A stretch of DNA of 64,000 nt from ECT2AJA-110-A sp035399845 (GTDB lineage Bacteria > Planctomycetota > Phycisphaerae > UBA1845 > UTPLA1), in assembly GCA_035399845.1 (NCBI GenBank), contig DAOPJV010000001.1, positions 124,001-188,000 of the forward strand, given 5' to 3'. Positions 1 to 10,001 of this stretch are shown in pieces. The notes beneath the pieces are model-generated. The model was not told where the DNA came from. It made no database searches and was given only the letters and a program-made list of their open reading frames with translations. The position numbers and the translations under genes are program-made. Numbering within the stretch: position 1 is the stretch's first letter; every line of letters starts with the position of its first letter.

Positions 1-315
1 ATTCGCCAGACAGAGGTTCGCTGGACCGGCGACGCGCCCGCCGGCGACAACGAGCGCTGGAAGAAATACGCCATCAGTGACTGGAGTATCTATGAGCGCG
101 CCTTCGGGGCGTCGAGCGTCAAGCAGGGGCATCGACGGTTCGAGGCGGTTCTGAACCTGGCCGAAGCCGGGCTTCCCGTTGGCGCGCCCTTTCCGGCGCG
201 CGTTCAGGTTGAGTCCGATCCGATCCGTGACAGCAAAGGCAAGTTCAAGCGCCGCACCTATGTCGGTGAGATGGGCGACCAGACGGCGCCGATATGGTTT
301 GTCATCGGCCAATAA
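1..315 (+). CDS. C-terminal end of an unidentified protein (partial)
   Basis: The first frame is open from the left edge of the window to a TAA at 313-315, giving the last 104 residues of a protein whose start lies outside. The tail is hydrophilic, ends in the motif TAPIWFVIGQ and has no membrane segment or cysteine. I do not recognise a family. The base composition and codon use look like the neighbouring genes, so I take it as a real host gene. The next gene starts 168 bases further on the same strand. Confidence 0.6.
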   Translation: MRQTEVRWTGDAPAGDNERWKKYAISDWSIYERAFGASSVKQGHRRFEAVLNLAEAGLPVGAPFPARVQVESDPIRDSKGKFKRRTYVGEMGDQTAPIWFVIGQ

Positions 316-482
316 CCGCGGGTGAATGTACGGCGCGGGGTTATGGAATCCGCGTACTCAATGGGTGAAGCGGACCTCTTTCGGAGGGACTTCTAAGTCG
401 GGCGAACGGCCGCCCCGATGAGAGGGGGGAGTGACGAGCGGCGTGACGATGTCATCGCGCGCCAGATTCTCGACGGCGAACC

Positions 483-3071
483 GTGAATCCTTCATCGACT
501 GACAACTCGATCGAACTGCCGAAGTTCTCGCTCTGGGACATGATCGAGTGCGGTCGTCGCATTCGGACCGCTTCAAAGCGAACCCGCGGATTCGTCGAGA
601 CCGCCGAAGCCCTGGCGACCTATTTCTACGACACCTTTCGAGATCACAATGGCGAACGCGCCGTCGTCCTGTCGCGTGTCTTCAAGACGCATCGCTACGG
701 GCGCCTGGACGACGAACTGAAGGAAATCGCGCGAGGAACGATGGGGCCCGGGGAAACACCCTTCGACGACATGCAGTGCCTTTCGTTGATCGCGACTCGC
801 GGCGCCCGGCCGGAATGGGACGATCGACGCAGATCAACGGGGCATCGCGCCATCGCCATGAAGGACGCCGAGGCGCTGAAACGGGCGCCGATGATCGAAG
901 GGATGGTCGATCAGTTCGGCATCAGGGGCGATCTCTACTTTCAGGATTCCTCGGATCGCCCCGACGCGTTCATCAAGCGACAGTTCGGCGTCTTTCACGT
1001 ACCGGATTCGCGCGGCAGCCGCTGGGTGCCCTCGCAGGAGAAGTTTGTGATTCCGCACGGCGTCGTGTCCGTGCTTGCATTCGGCGGCGCGCTGCCTTCG
1101 GGAACCGTCTTCTCCATTATCCTCTTTCTTCGCATCAGGATTTCGGCGCAGGTCGCGGAGCTGTTTCAGCCCCTCGCGCTCTCCGTCAAACTGGCGTTCT
1201 GGGAGCATCCGGAACCTCGGCGGCTGTTCGACGCCGATGAGGCCGGGGCGCCCGCGCACAGCGTGCACTGGAATGAAGTGCATGACGCGCGTGTTCCGGG
1301 GCTTGCGAGTATTCGCGATCATGTGATCGAGGAGACGATGGAGGTTCAGGAGTCCGTCGTCGTTGCGATCGCGTCGCGACTGAAGGATACGACCGCCCGG
1401 CTCCAGAGCATTATGGACGCGGCGACGACCGTCGCGATCTACGCGACGGATACGGACGGTCTCATCACGCACTTCAATACCGGCGCGGAACGACTGCTGG
1501 GCTATGCGGTCGAGGATGTCGTCGGTCGCGTGAAGCCGACGCAATGGCACGATCCGGACGAACTCCGACGCGAATCTCACGAATGGGCGGTCGATGGGGC
1601 CGCCGGATCGGCGGAATTCGAAGCCCTGGCGGGCGGCGCCCGGCGCGGCGCCGTCGAAGAGCGGGAGTGGACCTTCATCCGTCGCGACGGCGGACGCGTT
1701 CCCGTCAATCTCAAGACGAGTGTCATGCGTGGCGAGCATGGGGAACTGAAGGGGTTTCTCTGGATTGCGACTGACATTTCCGCGCAGAAACAGTTCGAAG
1801 TGGATATCCGACGGGCCAACGCGCAGCTGCGCGAGCAGGCGGACTATGCCGGTCGAATGGCGTCCGAGGCGAAACAGGCGAACAACGCGAAATCGGCGTT
1901 TCTCGCGAACATGAGCCATGAGCTTCGCACGCCGCTGACGGCGATTCTCGGCTACTCCGAGTGGCTGCTGGACGGCGGAATTCCCTGCGATGCCCCGGGG
2001 GATGCGCACGCCATTATCCATACGATCCTGCGAAACGGTCGCCATCTGCTTCAGTTGATCAACGATATTCTGGATCTTTCCAAGATCGAAGCGGGTCGAC
2101 TCAGCGTCGAGCGGATCGACTTCTCGCCTTCGGAAATGCTGGCTGACATTGAGTCGCTGATGCATGAGCGGGCGTGCGCGAAGGGCGTCGATCTTTCGAT
2201 TCGATTTCTGACTCCCATTCCCGATCGCGTCGAATCTGACCCGACGCGGCTCCGACAGATCCTCATCAATCTCGTCGGCAACGCCATCAAGTTCACGATG
2301 GAGGGCGAGGTTCGCATTGACGTCGCCCTGGCGGACGACACTGAGCCGCAGTTGGTTTTCCATGTGGTCGATACCGGCATCGGGATGTCGTCGGAGCAGT
2401 TGAGCAAGATCTTCAACCCCTTCGTTCAGGCCGACGACTCGACGACACGCCGGTTCGGCGGGACGGGACTCGGGCTCGCGGTCAGCAAGCGGCTGGCGGC
2501 GCTGCTGGGCGGCGAAATCGCCGTCAGAAGCGAATTTGGCAAGGGAAGCGTCTTTACCGTGCGAATCGCCACGGGCCGCTTCGACCGAACAAAGCTCGTT
2601 TACGCGCCACAGGGAACGAGCGTCGCAAGACCTCCCGTTGTCCGAACGGAAGCGACGGAACCCCTGTTGGGAACCCGCATCCTCCTGGCGGAAGATGGAC
2701 TCGACAACCAACGACTCCTGTCGCTGGTCCTGCGAAAAGCGGGCGCCGAGGTCCATGTCGTCGCGGATGGCCGCCAGGCGGTCGACCAGGCCCTGGCGAT
2801 GGACCGGGATTCCATGCCCTTCGACGCGATCCTGATGGACATGCAGATGCCCGTTCTGGACGGCTACGGCGCAACGCGCGAACTTCGAGACGCCGACTAT
2901 GACTATCCCATCATTGCATTGACGGCCAACGCGATGGGCGGCGATCGGGAACGCTGCATCCAGGCCGGATGCGATGACTATGTCACGAAGCCGATCGATC
3001 GACCGCGATTCCTGGAGACGGTTCGGAATGTAATCTCGAACTTCGGCGTCTCATCCATGACCGGCGCGTGA
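483..3071 (+). CDS. Hybrid sensor histidine kinase with PAS and receiver domains
   Basis: An 862-residue cytoplasmic-looking hybrid kinase that should autophosphorylate and pass the phosphate to its own receiver domain. Residues 1-290 form an unrecognised sensor region without clear membrane segments. A PAS domain spans about 306-435. The HisKA box has the motif NMSHELRTPL with the phospho-accepting His479. The HATPase domain has the GTGLGLAVSK box. A receiver domain at about 730-855 has the motif LMDMQMP with Asp786 and the conserved Lys in YVTKP. The frame starts with GTG at 483 and lacks a strong ribosome site, so the start is uncertain. The 3' end overlaps the convergent gene at 3051-3635 by 21 bases. 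The downstream phosphotransfer partner is not in the window. Confidence 0.9.
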   Translation: MNPSSTDNSIELPKFSLWDMIECGRRIRTASKRTRGFVETAEALATYFYDTFRDHNGERAVVLSRVFKTHRYGRLDDELKEIARGTMGPGETPFDDMQCLSLIATRGARPEWDDRRRSTGHRAIAMKDAEALKRAPMIEGMVDQFGIRGDLYFQDSSDRPDAFIKRQFGVFHVPDSRGSRWVPSQEKFVIPHGVVSVLAFGGALPSGTVFSIILFLRIRISAQVAELFQPLALSVKLAFWEHPEPRRLFDADEAGAPAHSVHWNEVHDARVPGLASIRDHVIEETMEVQESVVVAIASRLKDTTARLQSIMDAATTVAIYATDTDGLITHFNTGAERLLGYAVEDVVGRVKPTQWHDPDELRRESHEWAVDGAAGSAEFEALAGGARRGAVEEREWTFIRRDGGRVPVNLKTSVMRGEHGELKGFLWIATDISAQKQFEVDIRRANAQLREQADYAGRMASEAKQANNAKSAFLANMSHELRTPLTAILGYSEWLLDGGIPCDAPGDAHAIIHTILRNGRHLLQLINDILDLSKIEAGRLSVERIDFSPSEMLADIESLMHERACAKGVDLSIRFLTPIPDRVESDPTRLRQILINLVGNAIKFTMEGEVRIDVALADDTEPQLVFHVVDTGIGMSSEQLSKIFNPFVQADDSTTRRFGGTGLGLAVSKRLAALLGGEIAVRSEFGKGSVFTVRIATGRFDRTKLVYAPQGTSVARPPVVRTEATEPLLGTRILLAEDGLDNQRLLSLVLRKAGAEVHVVADGRQAVDQALAMDRDSMPFDAILMDMQMPVLDGYGATRELRDADYDYPIIALTANAMGGDRERCIQAGCDDYVTKPIDRPRFLETVRNVISNFGVSSMTGA

Positions 3072-3635
3072 TCCATCCGGGCGCCGGCGCGCGTCTTCAT
3101 CTATTCGAACACTGAGTCCCGAATTCGGCCCCATTGGCGCCCCGGAACGCGTGTCGAGGTTGTCGCGCAGGTCCTGTAGCAGCGTGACGGGATCGATCGC
3201 CTCCCCGATGTACTGTTGCGATTCGCCTCTCGGATCGTGTACCGCCTTTGCGCGATAGATGATGAGGCGCCGCACGCCGTCGTCGATGGCGCGTCGACAG
3301 AGCCCGCGGATATAGAATCGATTGAATTCACCTTCCGCGAGCGTAAGCGCCGCCGTCGACGGGACGCGTACCCGCTCAGGCGTCCCGGTCATCGTGCGCC
3401 GAAGCTCCATCACGTTGAAGTATCGAGGGCTCCCCAGGGCGAGGGCCAGCGATTCCGGGGAGCCTGACTCGATGGCGTCGCGCATCAGGTTGTGGTAGAC
3501 GGAACGCCCTGCGGGGCTGAGTCGCGGGCTGACATACAGCGACCCCTCGCGGATGTCCCGGCGGAATTCCAGCAGCATGAAGGATCGCGTACGTCGGTCC
3601 AGGTTCACCAGGTGAAACATGCGTCGATGCTCCAT
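3051..3635 (-). CDS. Hypothetical protein, 194 residues
   Basis: The protein is soluble and basic, with no signal peptide or membrane segment. It opens with a beta-rich stretch (MFHLVNLDRRTRSFMLLEF) and contains an Arg-rich middle with the motif RRLIIYRAKAV. I do not recognise a family and cannot assign a function. It is convergent with the histidine kinase and overlaps its last 21 bases. The 149 bases on its 5' side are shared with the divergent lipoprotein gene at 3785 and probably hold both promoters. A real gene is likely because codon use fits the genome and the overlap lies only at the 3' end. Confidence 0.6.
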   Translation of the reverse strand: MEHRRMFHLVNLDRRTRSFMLLEFRRDIREGSLYVSPRLSPAGRSVYHNLMRDAIESGSPESLALALGSPRYFNVMELRRTMTGTPERVRVPSTAALTLAEGEFNRFYIRGLCRRAIDDGVRRLIIYRAKAVHDPRGESQQYIGEAIDPVTLLQDLRDNLDTRSGAPMGPNSGLSVRIDEDARRRPDGSRAGHG

Positions 3636-3784
3636 ATTGCAACGGGGCGCCGCGGAACGTCACGCGCCCGGAGAGGTTCGCCGTCTTTCACGGATCCGGC
3701 TTGTCCATTGTTCCGTGAGCCGATTGCCGCCAATGCGGCTCGGCCGTCTTCTGTCGTCGCGGCAATTCGGTTCAAATACGCCGT

Positions 3785-4924
3785 ATGTGCGAAACGTCGC
3801 CCCATGTGGGTTTTGAGGCCTCCGCGCGACGGCGGTCCCGGGCGCATCGTTGGCCGGGCAGGCTGGTCTGCGCGCTCGCGCTGCCGGCGCTGGCGGCCGG
3901 CTGCGGGCTCGATGTGTTTTATGCGCTGCACGCCATCGGCGGACAGGCCGGCATCCTGTTCGGCGCCGTCCCGGTCGAAGACGCGATCGCCGACAGTCGC
4001 ACGGCGATGACGACACGTGAAGGTCTGGAGAGCGTCGTCGAATTACGCGAGTTCGCGCGGGATCAGATCCGTCTCAACGTCGACACGTCATTTGAACTGT
4101 TCTACGACGCGGGCGGCGCCCCGGTCGCGTTCAGCGTCTCCGCCTCGCGGCGCGACGCCCTCGAACCCATCCTGTGGGAGTTTCCATTTTTCGGCTCGGT
4201 CCCGTTTCTGAACTACTTCGATCGCGGCTCGGCGGAATCCAAAGTGGGCGAGCTGGAGTTCTGGGGCATGGACGCCTTCATGTATGAACTCGACGCCTAC
4301 AGCCTCGCCGTCCTGCCCAACCCGATACTGTCGCCGATGCTCGATCGGGATGAGATTGATCTGGCGACGCTTGTGTTTCACGAACTGACACATCGGACCG
4401 TCGGCCGATCTGACGATGGCACGGACCTCGACAGCCGCTACAACGAGAGTGTCGCCACCTACGTTGGCCGACGCGCGGCGGAATGGTATTTCGAGTCGCG
4501 CGACGGCGCCGGCTCGGCCAGGGCGATCGAGGCGGCCGCGCGATACGCCGACGATGACATCGTGACGGCGTTCATGCAGGATCTTGCGGATCGTCTTGAT
4601 GCGATGTACGCGTCGGACATCTCGGCGGATCAGAAACTGGCGAACAAGGCGACGATGTTCGAGGAGGCGAGATCGACGTTCACGAATCAGATCGCCCCCT
4701 CGCTGCAGTACCGGGAACGCTACGGTCTGCTGCACAACATGCCGGCGAACAACGCGTTCGTGCTTCTCTATCGCCGATACAACGAACGGCAGACACTGTT
4801 CGACGATGTGTTCGAGGCGACGAACCAACAATGGGGTTCAACGCTGCGCGTCTATCAGGAGGCCGCGGCGTCGCCGGAGGACCCCTTCGAATACCTCGAA
4901 CTGTGGCTGGCGGCGCGGCAATGA
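3785..4924 (+). CDS. Putative lipoprotein aminopeptidase (PF10023-like zincin)
   Basis: A 379-residue protein with an N-terminal Arg-rich segment, a hydrophobic stretch and a lipobox ending LAAGC at Cys40, so it is probably a lipoprotein. It matches the putative aminopeptidase family once called DUF2265: an HELTH zinc motif lies at residues 199-203, and a downstream Glu near residue 221 in NESVATYVG may be the third zinc ligand. The family is predicted to cleave peptides in the periplasm, but the substrate is unknown. The start at the ATG of 3785 gives a long but workable signal region. The gene after it is convergent. Confidence 0.75.
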   Translation: MCETSPHVGFEASARRRSRAHRWPGRLVCALALPALAAGCGLDVFYALHAIGGQAGILFGAVPVEDAIADSRTAMTTREGLESVVELREFARDQIRLNVDTSFELFYDAGGAPVAFSVSASRRDALEPILWEFPFFGSVPFLNYFDRGSAESKVGELEFWGMDAFMYELDAYSLAVLPNPILSPMLDRDEIDLATLVFHELTHRTVGRSDDGTDLDSRYNESVATYVGRRAAEWYFESRDGAGSARAIEAAARYADDDIVTAFMQDLADRLDAMYASDISADQKLANKATMFEEARSTFTNQIAPSLQYRERYGLLHNMPANNAFVLLYRRYNERQTLFDDVFEATNQQWGSTLRVYQEAAASPEDPFEYLELWLAARQ

Positions 4925-4957
4925 CCTCGTCGCGCGGACCCGCCGACGGCGAGGCGC

Positions 4958-5635
4958 CTAGGCGGCGTCGTTGCGGATCCTCAGCAGCAGAAGTCCGTCG
5001 TAGCCCTTGCTTCCGACTGTCTGAAGCGCCGTCGCGCTGGCGCGGGGTTCGGCGGCGATCATCTCGAACAGCTGTCGCACGCCGAGGACACGCGGGTCGT
5101 CGCTGAATTCGTCGATCACGGCGCCCTCCCGCACGACATTGTCGAACAAGATCACACCGCCGGGACGCACGAGCTTCATACAGGCGTTGAAATAGAGGGG
5201 GTTGTTTGGTTTGTCCGCGTCGACGAATGCGAAATCAAATTGCGGGGCGTTCGCCGCAATCAGGGCGTGGAGCGATTCCATGGCCGGGCCTTCGCGCAGG
5301 TCGATGCGATCCGACAGGTTCGCCCGTCGGAAATTGTCTCGGGCAATCGAGGCGTGTCGCGGGTCGAGCTCAAGCGTGACGATCCGGCCCTCGGGCGGCA
5401 GGGCGCGCGCCATCCACAGCGTGCTGTAGCCGCCCAGCGTCCCGATCTCCAGGATGCGTCTGGCGCCGATCATGGCGGCAATCAACTGCAGCAGTTTTCC
5501 CTGCGTCGGAGAAACATCTATCGCGGGCAGCCCCGATATGGCGTTGGCCTCCAGCGCCCAGGCGAGGTCCGCCGCTTCCGGCGCAAGCGCCTGGATCAGA
5601 TAGTCGTCTACGGCGCTCCATGTTGTTTCCGGCAT
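4958..5635 (-). CDS. SAM-dependent O-methyltransferase (catechol/caffeoyl-CoA type)
   Basis: A 225-residue class I methyltransferase of the Methyltransf_3 family. The SAM-binding motif I is EIGTLGGYSTLWMA at about residues 62-75, followed by the acidic motif VTLELD, the metal-binding FVDADK and the motif ILFDNVV. In characterised relatives these residues bind a divalent metal and the catechol or CoA-linked substrate. The length is normal for the family. The substrate cannot be told from sequence. It is convergent with the aminopeptidase gene and its promoter probably lies in the 297 bases before the beta-helix gene. Confidence 0.88.
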   Translation of the reverse strand: MPETTWSAVDDYLIQALAPEAADLAWALEANAISGLPAIDVSPTQGKLLQLIAAMIGARRILEIGTLGGYSTLWMARALPPEGRIVTLELDPRHASIARDNFRRANLSDRIDLREGPAMESLHALIAANAPQFDFAFVDADKPNNPLYFNACMKLVRPGGVILFDNVVREGAVIDEFSDDPRVLGVRQLFEMIAAEPRASATALQTVGSKGYDGLLLLRIRNDAA

Positions 5636-5932
5636 TTCGATCCCACTTTCCGTTCGTCGGGGCGCCGGCCAACCCTGGCGGCGCTCCGGTCATTGTATGG
5701 CTTGGGACAACATTGGCGCACTTTCATCATCCGGCGCCCGGGCGCAGCGATCGGATACGATTCAGAATGCGGCGCCGACCGGCGCAACAGAACCCATCCT
5801 GCGATGATGCGACGCGTCGGAGGCGCAGACTCGACGATCGCTCGCTCACGTGACCCGCACGGGATGGGACGGCGCAGTCCAGCGCGATCTCGATTCTCAG
5901 ATTCAACAACCTCGCCAGGGGAGGAACAGACG
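5636..5932. other. Intergenic region between divergent genes
   Basis: Just under 300 bases separate the O-methyltransferase (minus) from the first beta-helix gene (plus). It should contain promoters for both, but I see no convincing -35/-10 pair. Open frames that run through it on the plus strand are upstream extensions of the beta-helix frame and have no ribosome site. Confidence 0.5.
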
Positions 5933-8900
5933 ATGACACGCTTATCCCGTCAGGGGCTCATTGTGTCGTTGACGCTATCTGTCTTGTGCGCGCCGTCATT
6001 CGTCGCGGCGGCGACCATTCATGTTCCGGCCGATCATGGGACGATTCAGGGCGCCATCAATGCGGCGTCGGCGGGAGATACGATTCTCGTGGCGCCCGGC
6101 GTCTATCACGAGACGATCCTCGTCGATGAGGCGAACCTCGAGATCGTCTCATCAGGAGGGCGCAATGCGACGGCCATCGTGGCCGCGCCCGGCGCCGGCA
6201 GCCCCATCGTCACAATCGGGGCGGCGGGGGTGACACTCGGGCGACCTGACCAGGGCTTCCGAATCGAGCATCAGGACGCCGGGGCGGCGAGCGTCGTCGT
6301 CATCCAGGGCGCGTCGATCGGTTCCCCCGCTGTGGACGCCGCGGCGCCGACAACGATTGCCGGCAATCGATTCGTCGCCCAGGGCGCCGCGACCGGCGTC
6401 CGCTGCAACGCCGCCATTGCGGATGTGAGCCTGAACATCCAGGGCAACGTCTTCGCCAGCGGTGGCGGACCATTTTCGTTTGCGACGCCGATGCGTTTTG
6501 AGTCGACGATCTTCGGGACGATTGGCGCGGCGTCGTTCTACGGGGCGACGGTTCGGATCGAGAGCAACGTCGTGAACGACATGACGGACGAGGCCGTGCT
6601 GTTCGTGGAGAACATTCACAGCAGCGATGTCGTGATCGACAACAACACGTTCAATGGCGTCGGGGGGAGCGGATTCGGTTTCGAATGCGACAGGTATCTC
6701 GAGGAACAGTCGACACTGTCGTATACCAACAACCAGGTCAACGATCTCGAACGCGGATTCCACCTGAACTATGTCGATTCAGGCGGAAGGCTGGATGTCA
6801 GCGGGAACGCGATCAACGCCGCCGCCGTCTCTTCTGTGTACGTCGAGAACGTGAGCTACGGCGGTATCGTGACGATCACGGAGAACGTCATCGCGGGTGG
6901 CGGGGCCACGGGCGTGCGCTTCGATGACATCCGGGATGGATGCGTGGTCCTGATCAACAACAATGAAATCCGCGACTTCAGTGGCGACGGCGTCGCCGTT
7001 CTTGACGTCTATTACTCGATCGTGGATGTCGAGGAGAACACGATCGCCGGAAACAGCGCTGTTCACGGGATATACCACCGCTATTCGGAAGCCGCGATGC
7101 TGGATGTGCGGTTCAATGACGTATCAGGGTTCGACGGTTTCGGTATCGATGTCGAGGACCAACTGGAAAATGGCGGCGTCTATCGTTTCAGCGGGAACAC
7201 GCTTGAGGGCGCCGGCGCCAGCTATGGCATGTATTTCGCCGGCTACTTTCACTTCGGACCGAACGTCGAGATTGCAGGCAACACGATTTCCGGCTTTGAG
7301 ACTTACGGCATCTACATGCAGGGCCTGAGCGAAGGGGGTGGTCGATGCGTCGTCAGCGACAATGCTCTGACGGCGGCCCCGGGCGGCGTCAGCGCCTACG
7401 GTCTCTACTGGAGCGACATCCAGGATGGGGGTGGCGCCGGCGAAGTTACGGGGAACGTCATCAACATGAACGGCGCCGATCGCGACGGTCTCTACTTCTA
7501 CTTCCTCGACGATGGCGCGACACTGCTCGTGGACGGCAACAGCGTGACGGGTTATCAGCGGAGCGGTCTGTATTTTGACGATTACATCGAATACGGGGCG
7601 ACATGCCTGATCACCAACAACACGTTTCAGTCTGATCTCGCGGCGGGGTCGCCGCACGGGATCAATATCAGTGATACGCTTCGATACGGGGCGGATCTGG
7701 TGATCGGCGGGAACACGATCGAGGGGTTCGACGAATACGGTGTGGAGATCAGCGACCTCGCGGATGGCGCTTCGGCGGTTGTCGAGGCGAACCTGATGAC
7801 GGCGCGGCCCAGCCCGTCATCGGGGTACGGCGTCCATGTCGGGGATGTCGATACCGGGAGTTACCTGTGGGTTCGCGATAATTCCATCGACGCGAACAAC
7901 GGTCCCGAAGATGCGATCTACGTCCACTACGTGGGAAACGGGTCGACGGCCGAGATCCGCCGGAACACCTGCGAAAACTACAGAAACGCCGGCGTTTATA
8001 TCGACGGCGATGTCGAGCAGGGCGGCGCCCTGTACATCAGTGAGAACACGCTTCGGGCGGCCTCGGCGATCTCTTCCGCCTACGGCGTCTATCTCGCGGG
8101 TGATGTTGTTTACGGGTCGTATCTCGAGTGTGTCGGGAACATCATTTCCGGTTTCAGGGAATTCGGCCTCCATACGCGATCGATCTATCACAGCGATATT
8201 GTCTGCGACAACAACGTCCTTTCGGGCGCCGATGCGGGCGCCGATTACGGCGTGTATATCGCGGACGAGATCGAGTACGGCGTGTTCTTCAGTTCGATCA
8301 GCAACAACACGATCAGCGGCGTTCGCGACAACGGCGGCGCCATGGCGGGGCTCTATCTGAATCAGCTGTACGAGGGGGCGGACCTTGACGTTTACAGGAA
8401 CACGATCACTGGGCACGCCGACGGCGCGTCGTACGGCTTTATGATCGACTACCTCGAATATGGGAGCGAACTGGACTTCTCGCTGAATACGATTTCCGGA
8501 TTCAGTGAGGCGTGCGTGTTCGTGTCCGACTATATCGACGACGCGTGCGTCGCGACCTTCCGGCACAACGATCTGTACGGCGCCGCCAACGGCCTGCTCT
8601 TCGGCGGTGAGATCACTGAAGGCTGTGTCGTCAATGTCAGGAGCAACAACATCGATGGATTCAGCGACTATGGCGTCCGCCTGAACCAGCATATCGACGG
8701 CAGTGTCGTGGACGTCAGTCAGAACCGCGTTTACCCCGGCCCGATCATCGGCGTCGGCCTGCGCACGTTCGAGCCCCTCGGTCAGTCCACGCGGCTGAGC
8801 ATCGACGACAACTGCTTCCGGAATATTGCGGAAGGCGTCGTGATCTTCGATATCCACGAGACAGCCTCCGTGACGATGCGGAGGAACGATCTGTCGGATG

Positions 8901-9370
8901 TGACCGGCCGCTCCATCATCAGCGAGAATGCCGACGCCCAGCACGCGATCGATGCGATCGACAACTGGTTTGATGTGCTGGAGGTCGCCGGTTTTGTCAA
9001 CACGACGCCCGAACTGTCGTCGCCGCCGGATCTCGACGGCGACGGTGTTCCGAATTGCGAGGACAGGTGTCCGCAAACCGCGTCGGGGGCGCCGGTCGAC
9101 GAGGACGGTTGTCCGCTTCCGCCGCCGCCCGATGACAACGTCAACGACAACGCCGGCAATGCGAACGACAACTCGGACAACACCAACGGCAACACGGACA
9201 ACGCGAACGACAACGTCGACAACGGAAACGACAACGCCGCGCCCGGACCTCAGCCGACGCCGGACACCTGTGGCTGCGGCGCAGGAAGCGCGGCCCTCAT
9301 GCCGTTGTTCGTGATCGGCCTGATCCGGATTCGACACCGATCGCGTCGCGATTTGGTCGCGCGGCGCTGA
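5933..9370 (+). CDS. Secreted right-handed beta-helix repeat protein with C-terminal anchor (copy 1)
   Basis: I place the start at the ATG of 5933, after a GGGAGG ribosome site, because it gives a clean signal peptide ending SFVAA and 1,145 residues. Upstream in-frame starts would put a long untranslated-like stretch before the signal peptide. The body is a chain of short beta-helix coils with motifs such as NTISGF followed by YGIY, beginning with the common VPADHGTIQGAINAA entry found in pectate-lyase-like surface proteins. Near residue 1030 a thrombospondin type 3-like Ca-binding stretch appears (DLDGDGVPNCEDRCP). An Asn-Asp-Asn rich linker follows, then CGCG, a hydrophobic segment and an Arg/His cluster at the end. 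It is the tandem paralogue of the gene at 10002. Probably an exported, cell-surface protein; no catalytic residues recognised. Confidence 0.88.
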   Translation: MTRLSRQGLIVSLTLSVLCAPSFVAAATIHVPADHGTIQGAINAASAGDTILVAPGVYHETILVDEANLEIVSSGGRNATAIVAAPGAGSPIVTIGAAGVTLGRPDQGFRIEHQDAGAASVVVIQGASIGSPAVDAAAPTTIAGNRFVAQGAATGVRCNAAIADVSLNIQGNVFASGGGPFSFATPMRFESTIFGTIGAASFYGATVRIESNVVNDMTDEAVLFVENIHSSDVVIDNNTFNGVGGSGFGFECDRYLEEQSTLSYTNNQVNDLERGFHLNYVDSGGRLDVSGNAINAAAVSSVYVENVSYGGIVTITENVIAGGGATGVRFDDIRDGCVVLINNNEIRDFSGDGVAVLDVYYSIVDVEENTIAGNSAVHGIYHRYSEAAMLDVRFNDVSGFDGFGIDVEDQLENGGVYRFSGNTLEGAGASYGMYFAGYFHFGPNVEIAGNTISGFETYGIYMQGLSEGGGRCVVSDNALTAAPGGVSAYGLYWSDIQDGGGAGEVTGNVINMNGADRDGLYFYFLDDGATLLVDGNSVTGYQRSGLYFDDYIEYGATCLITNNTFQSDLAAGSPHGINISDTLRYGADLVIGGNTIEGFDEYGVEISDLADGASAVVEANLMTARPSPSSGYGVHVGDVDTGSYLWVRDNSIDANNGPEDAIYVHYVGNGSTAEIRRNTCENYRNAGVYIDGDVEQGGALYISENTLRAASAISSAYGVYLAGDVVYGSYLECVGNIISGFREFGLHTRSIYHSDIVCDNNVLSGADAGADYGVYIADEIEYGVFFSSISNNTISGVRDNGGAMAGLYLNQLYEGADLDVYRNTITGHADGASYGFMIDYLEYGSELDFSLNTISGFSEACVFVSDYIDDACVATFRHNDLYGAANGLLFGGEITEGCVVNVRSNNIDGFSDYGVRLNQHIDGSVVDVSQNRVYPGPIIGVGLRTFEPLGQSTRLSIDDNCFRNIAEGVVIFDIHETASVTMRRNDLSDVTGRSIISENADAQHAIDAIDNWFDVLEVAGFVNTTPELSSPPDLDGDGVPNCEDRCPQTASGAPVDEDGCPLPPPPDDNVNDNAGNANDNSDNTNGNTDNANDNVDNGNDNAAPGPQPTPDTCGCGAGSAALMPLFVIGLIRIRHRSRRDLVARR
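9136..9238 (+). repeat. Asn-Asp-Asn coding repeat of the linker
   Basis: Degenerate repetition of GAC/AAC codons (units like AACGACAAC) encodes the NDN-rich spacer between the Ca-binding segment and the C-terminal anchor of the first beta-helix protein. The second paralogue has a shorter, Gly-containing version at about 13215-13290. Such low-complexity DNA is prone to length change, which could explain the difference. Confidence 0.7.
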
Positions 9371-10001
9371 ACGCGTGAGTGATTGCTGATTGGTGTCGCT
9401 TAGCTTCCCGGATTGCGCCGTGGGGATGGAATTCCCGGTGACGCGCGATGGGTGGGGAATTGTTACCCTCTCTCGCGCGAAGGTGGGCCAATCCACCCAG
9501 TTCCTGTCGCGCCAACGGCGGCGGGGCGTGTCTGTGGTTGTTATGGGGCCTCATATCGACTCTGGCCTGGCGCTTGCATGGCTATGTCAGGCGTGCAGGG
9601 GCGAAGGCTCAGCGCATTCGTTGCGCGATCGATGTGGATTCAGGAGCGAGGCGGCTCAACATGCGTTTGAACTCTTGCTGTATCGGCCGACATCGTTCAA
9701 ACTGTTTGAGAACGAACGGGGATGGTAGGAGTATCTGCGTGATCGGGTGGCGCGTTGCGTCGCCTTCAAGACGGTTATCTTCGGCGGTTCCGCCGTAATC
9801 AGCGATTTACAACCCATCGTGGGAGTTTTGACGCGTTGATTTGACAGTGACGCGCGTCAGGCCGCTCAGTGCGAAGGAAGCAGCGCCCGCAGGGGGCGAT
9901 GGCCGAGCGATCGGCTCAGTCGTCTTCACCAGGGGCGATTCGCGCAGCGGCGACGGGAGATGTCTCAAAATCAGGATTTGGGAGCCATGGGAGAACCCAA
10001 C
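9371..10001. other. Gap between the two beta-helix genes
   Basis: 631 bases without a convincing gene. Several overlapping open frames up to about 110 codons occur on the plus strand, but none has a ribosome site together with plausible protein composition. A TTGACA at 9841-9846 has no matching -10 at the right distance. I see no terminator hairpin after the first gene. Confidence 0.5.

Noticed and set aside
834..2756. Long minus-strand open frame across the histidine kinase
   Set aside because: It mirrors a well-supported kinase gene; the translation is Arg-rich with no domain, typical of an antisense frame in GC-rich DNA.
9136..9238. Possible CRISPR-like array
   Set aside because: The repetition is of short codons in frame and codes for an Asn/Asp linker; there are no regular spacers or cas genes.
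7817..9496. Long minus-strand open frame across the first beta-helix gene
   Set aside because: It arises from the repetitive codons of the beta-helix gene and gives a Val/Asp repeat without family features.
9390..9798. Overlapping small plus-strand frames between the beta-helix genes
   Set aside because: Several frames overlap each other and none has a start signal or recognisable protein.
9841..9870. Promoter for beta-helix copy 2
   Set aside because: TTGACA is present but there is no -10 element at 16-18 bases.
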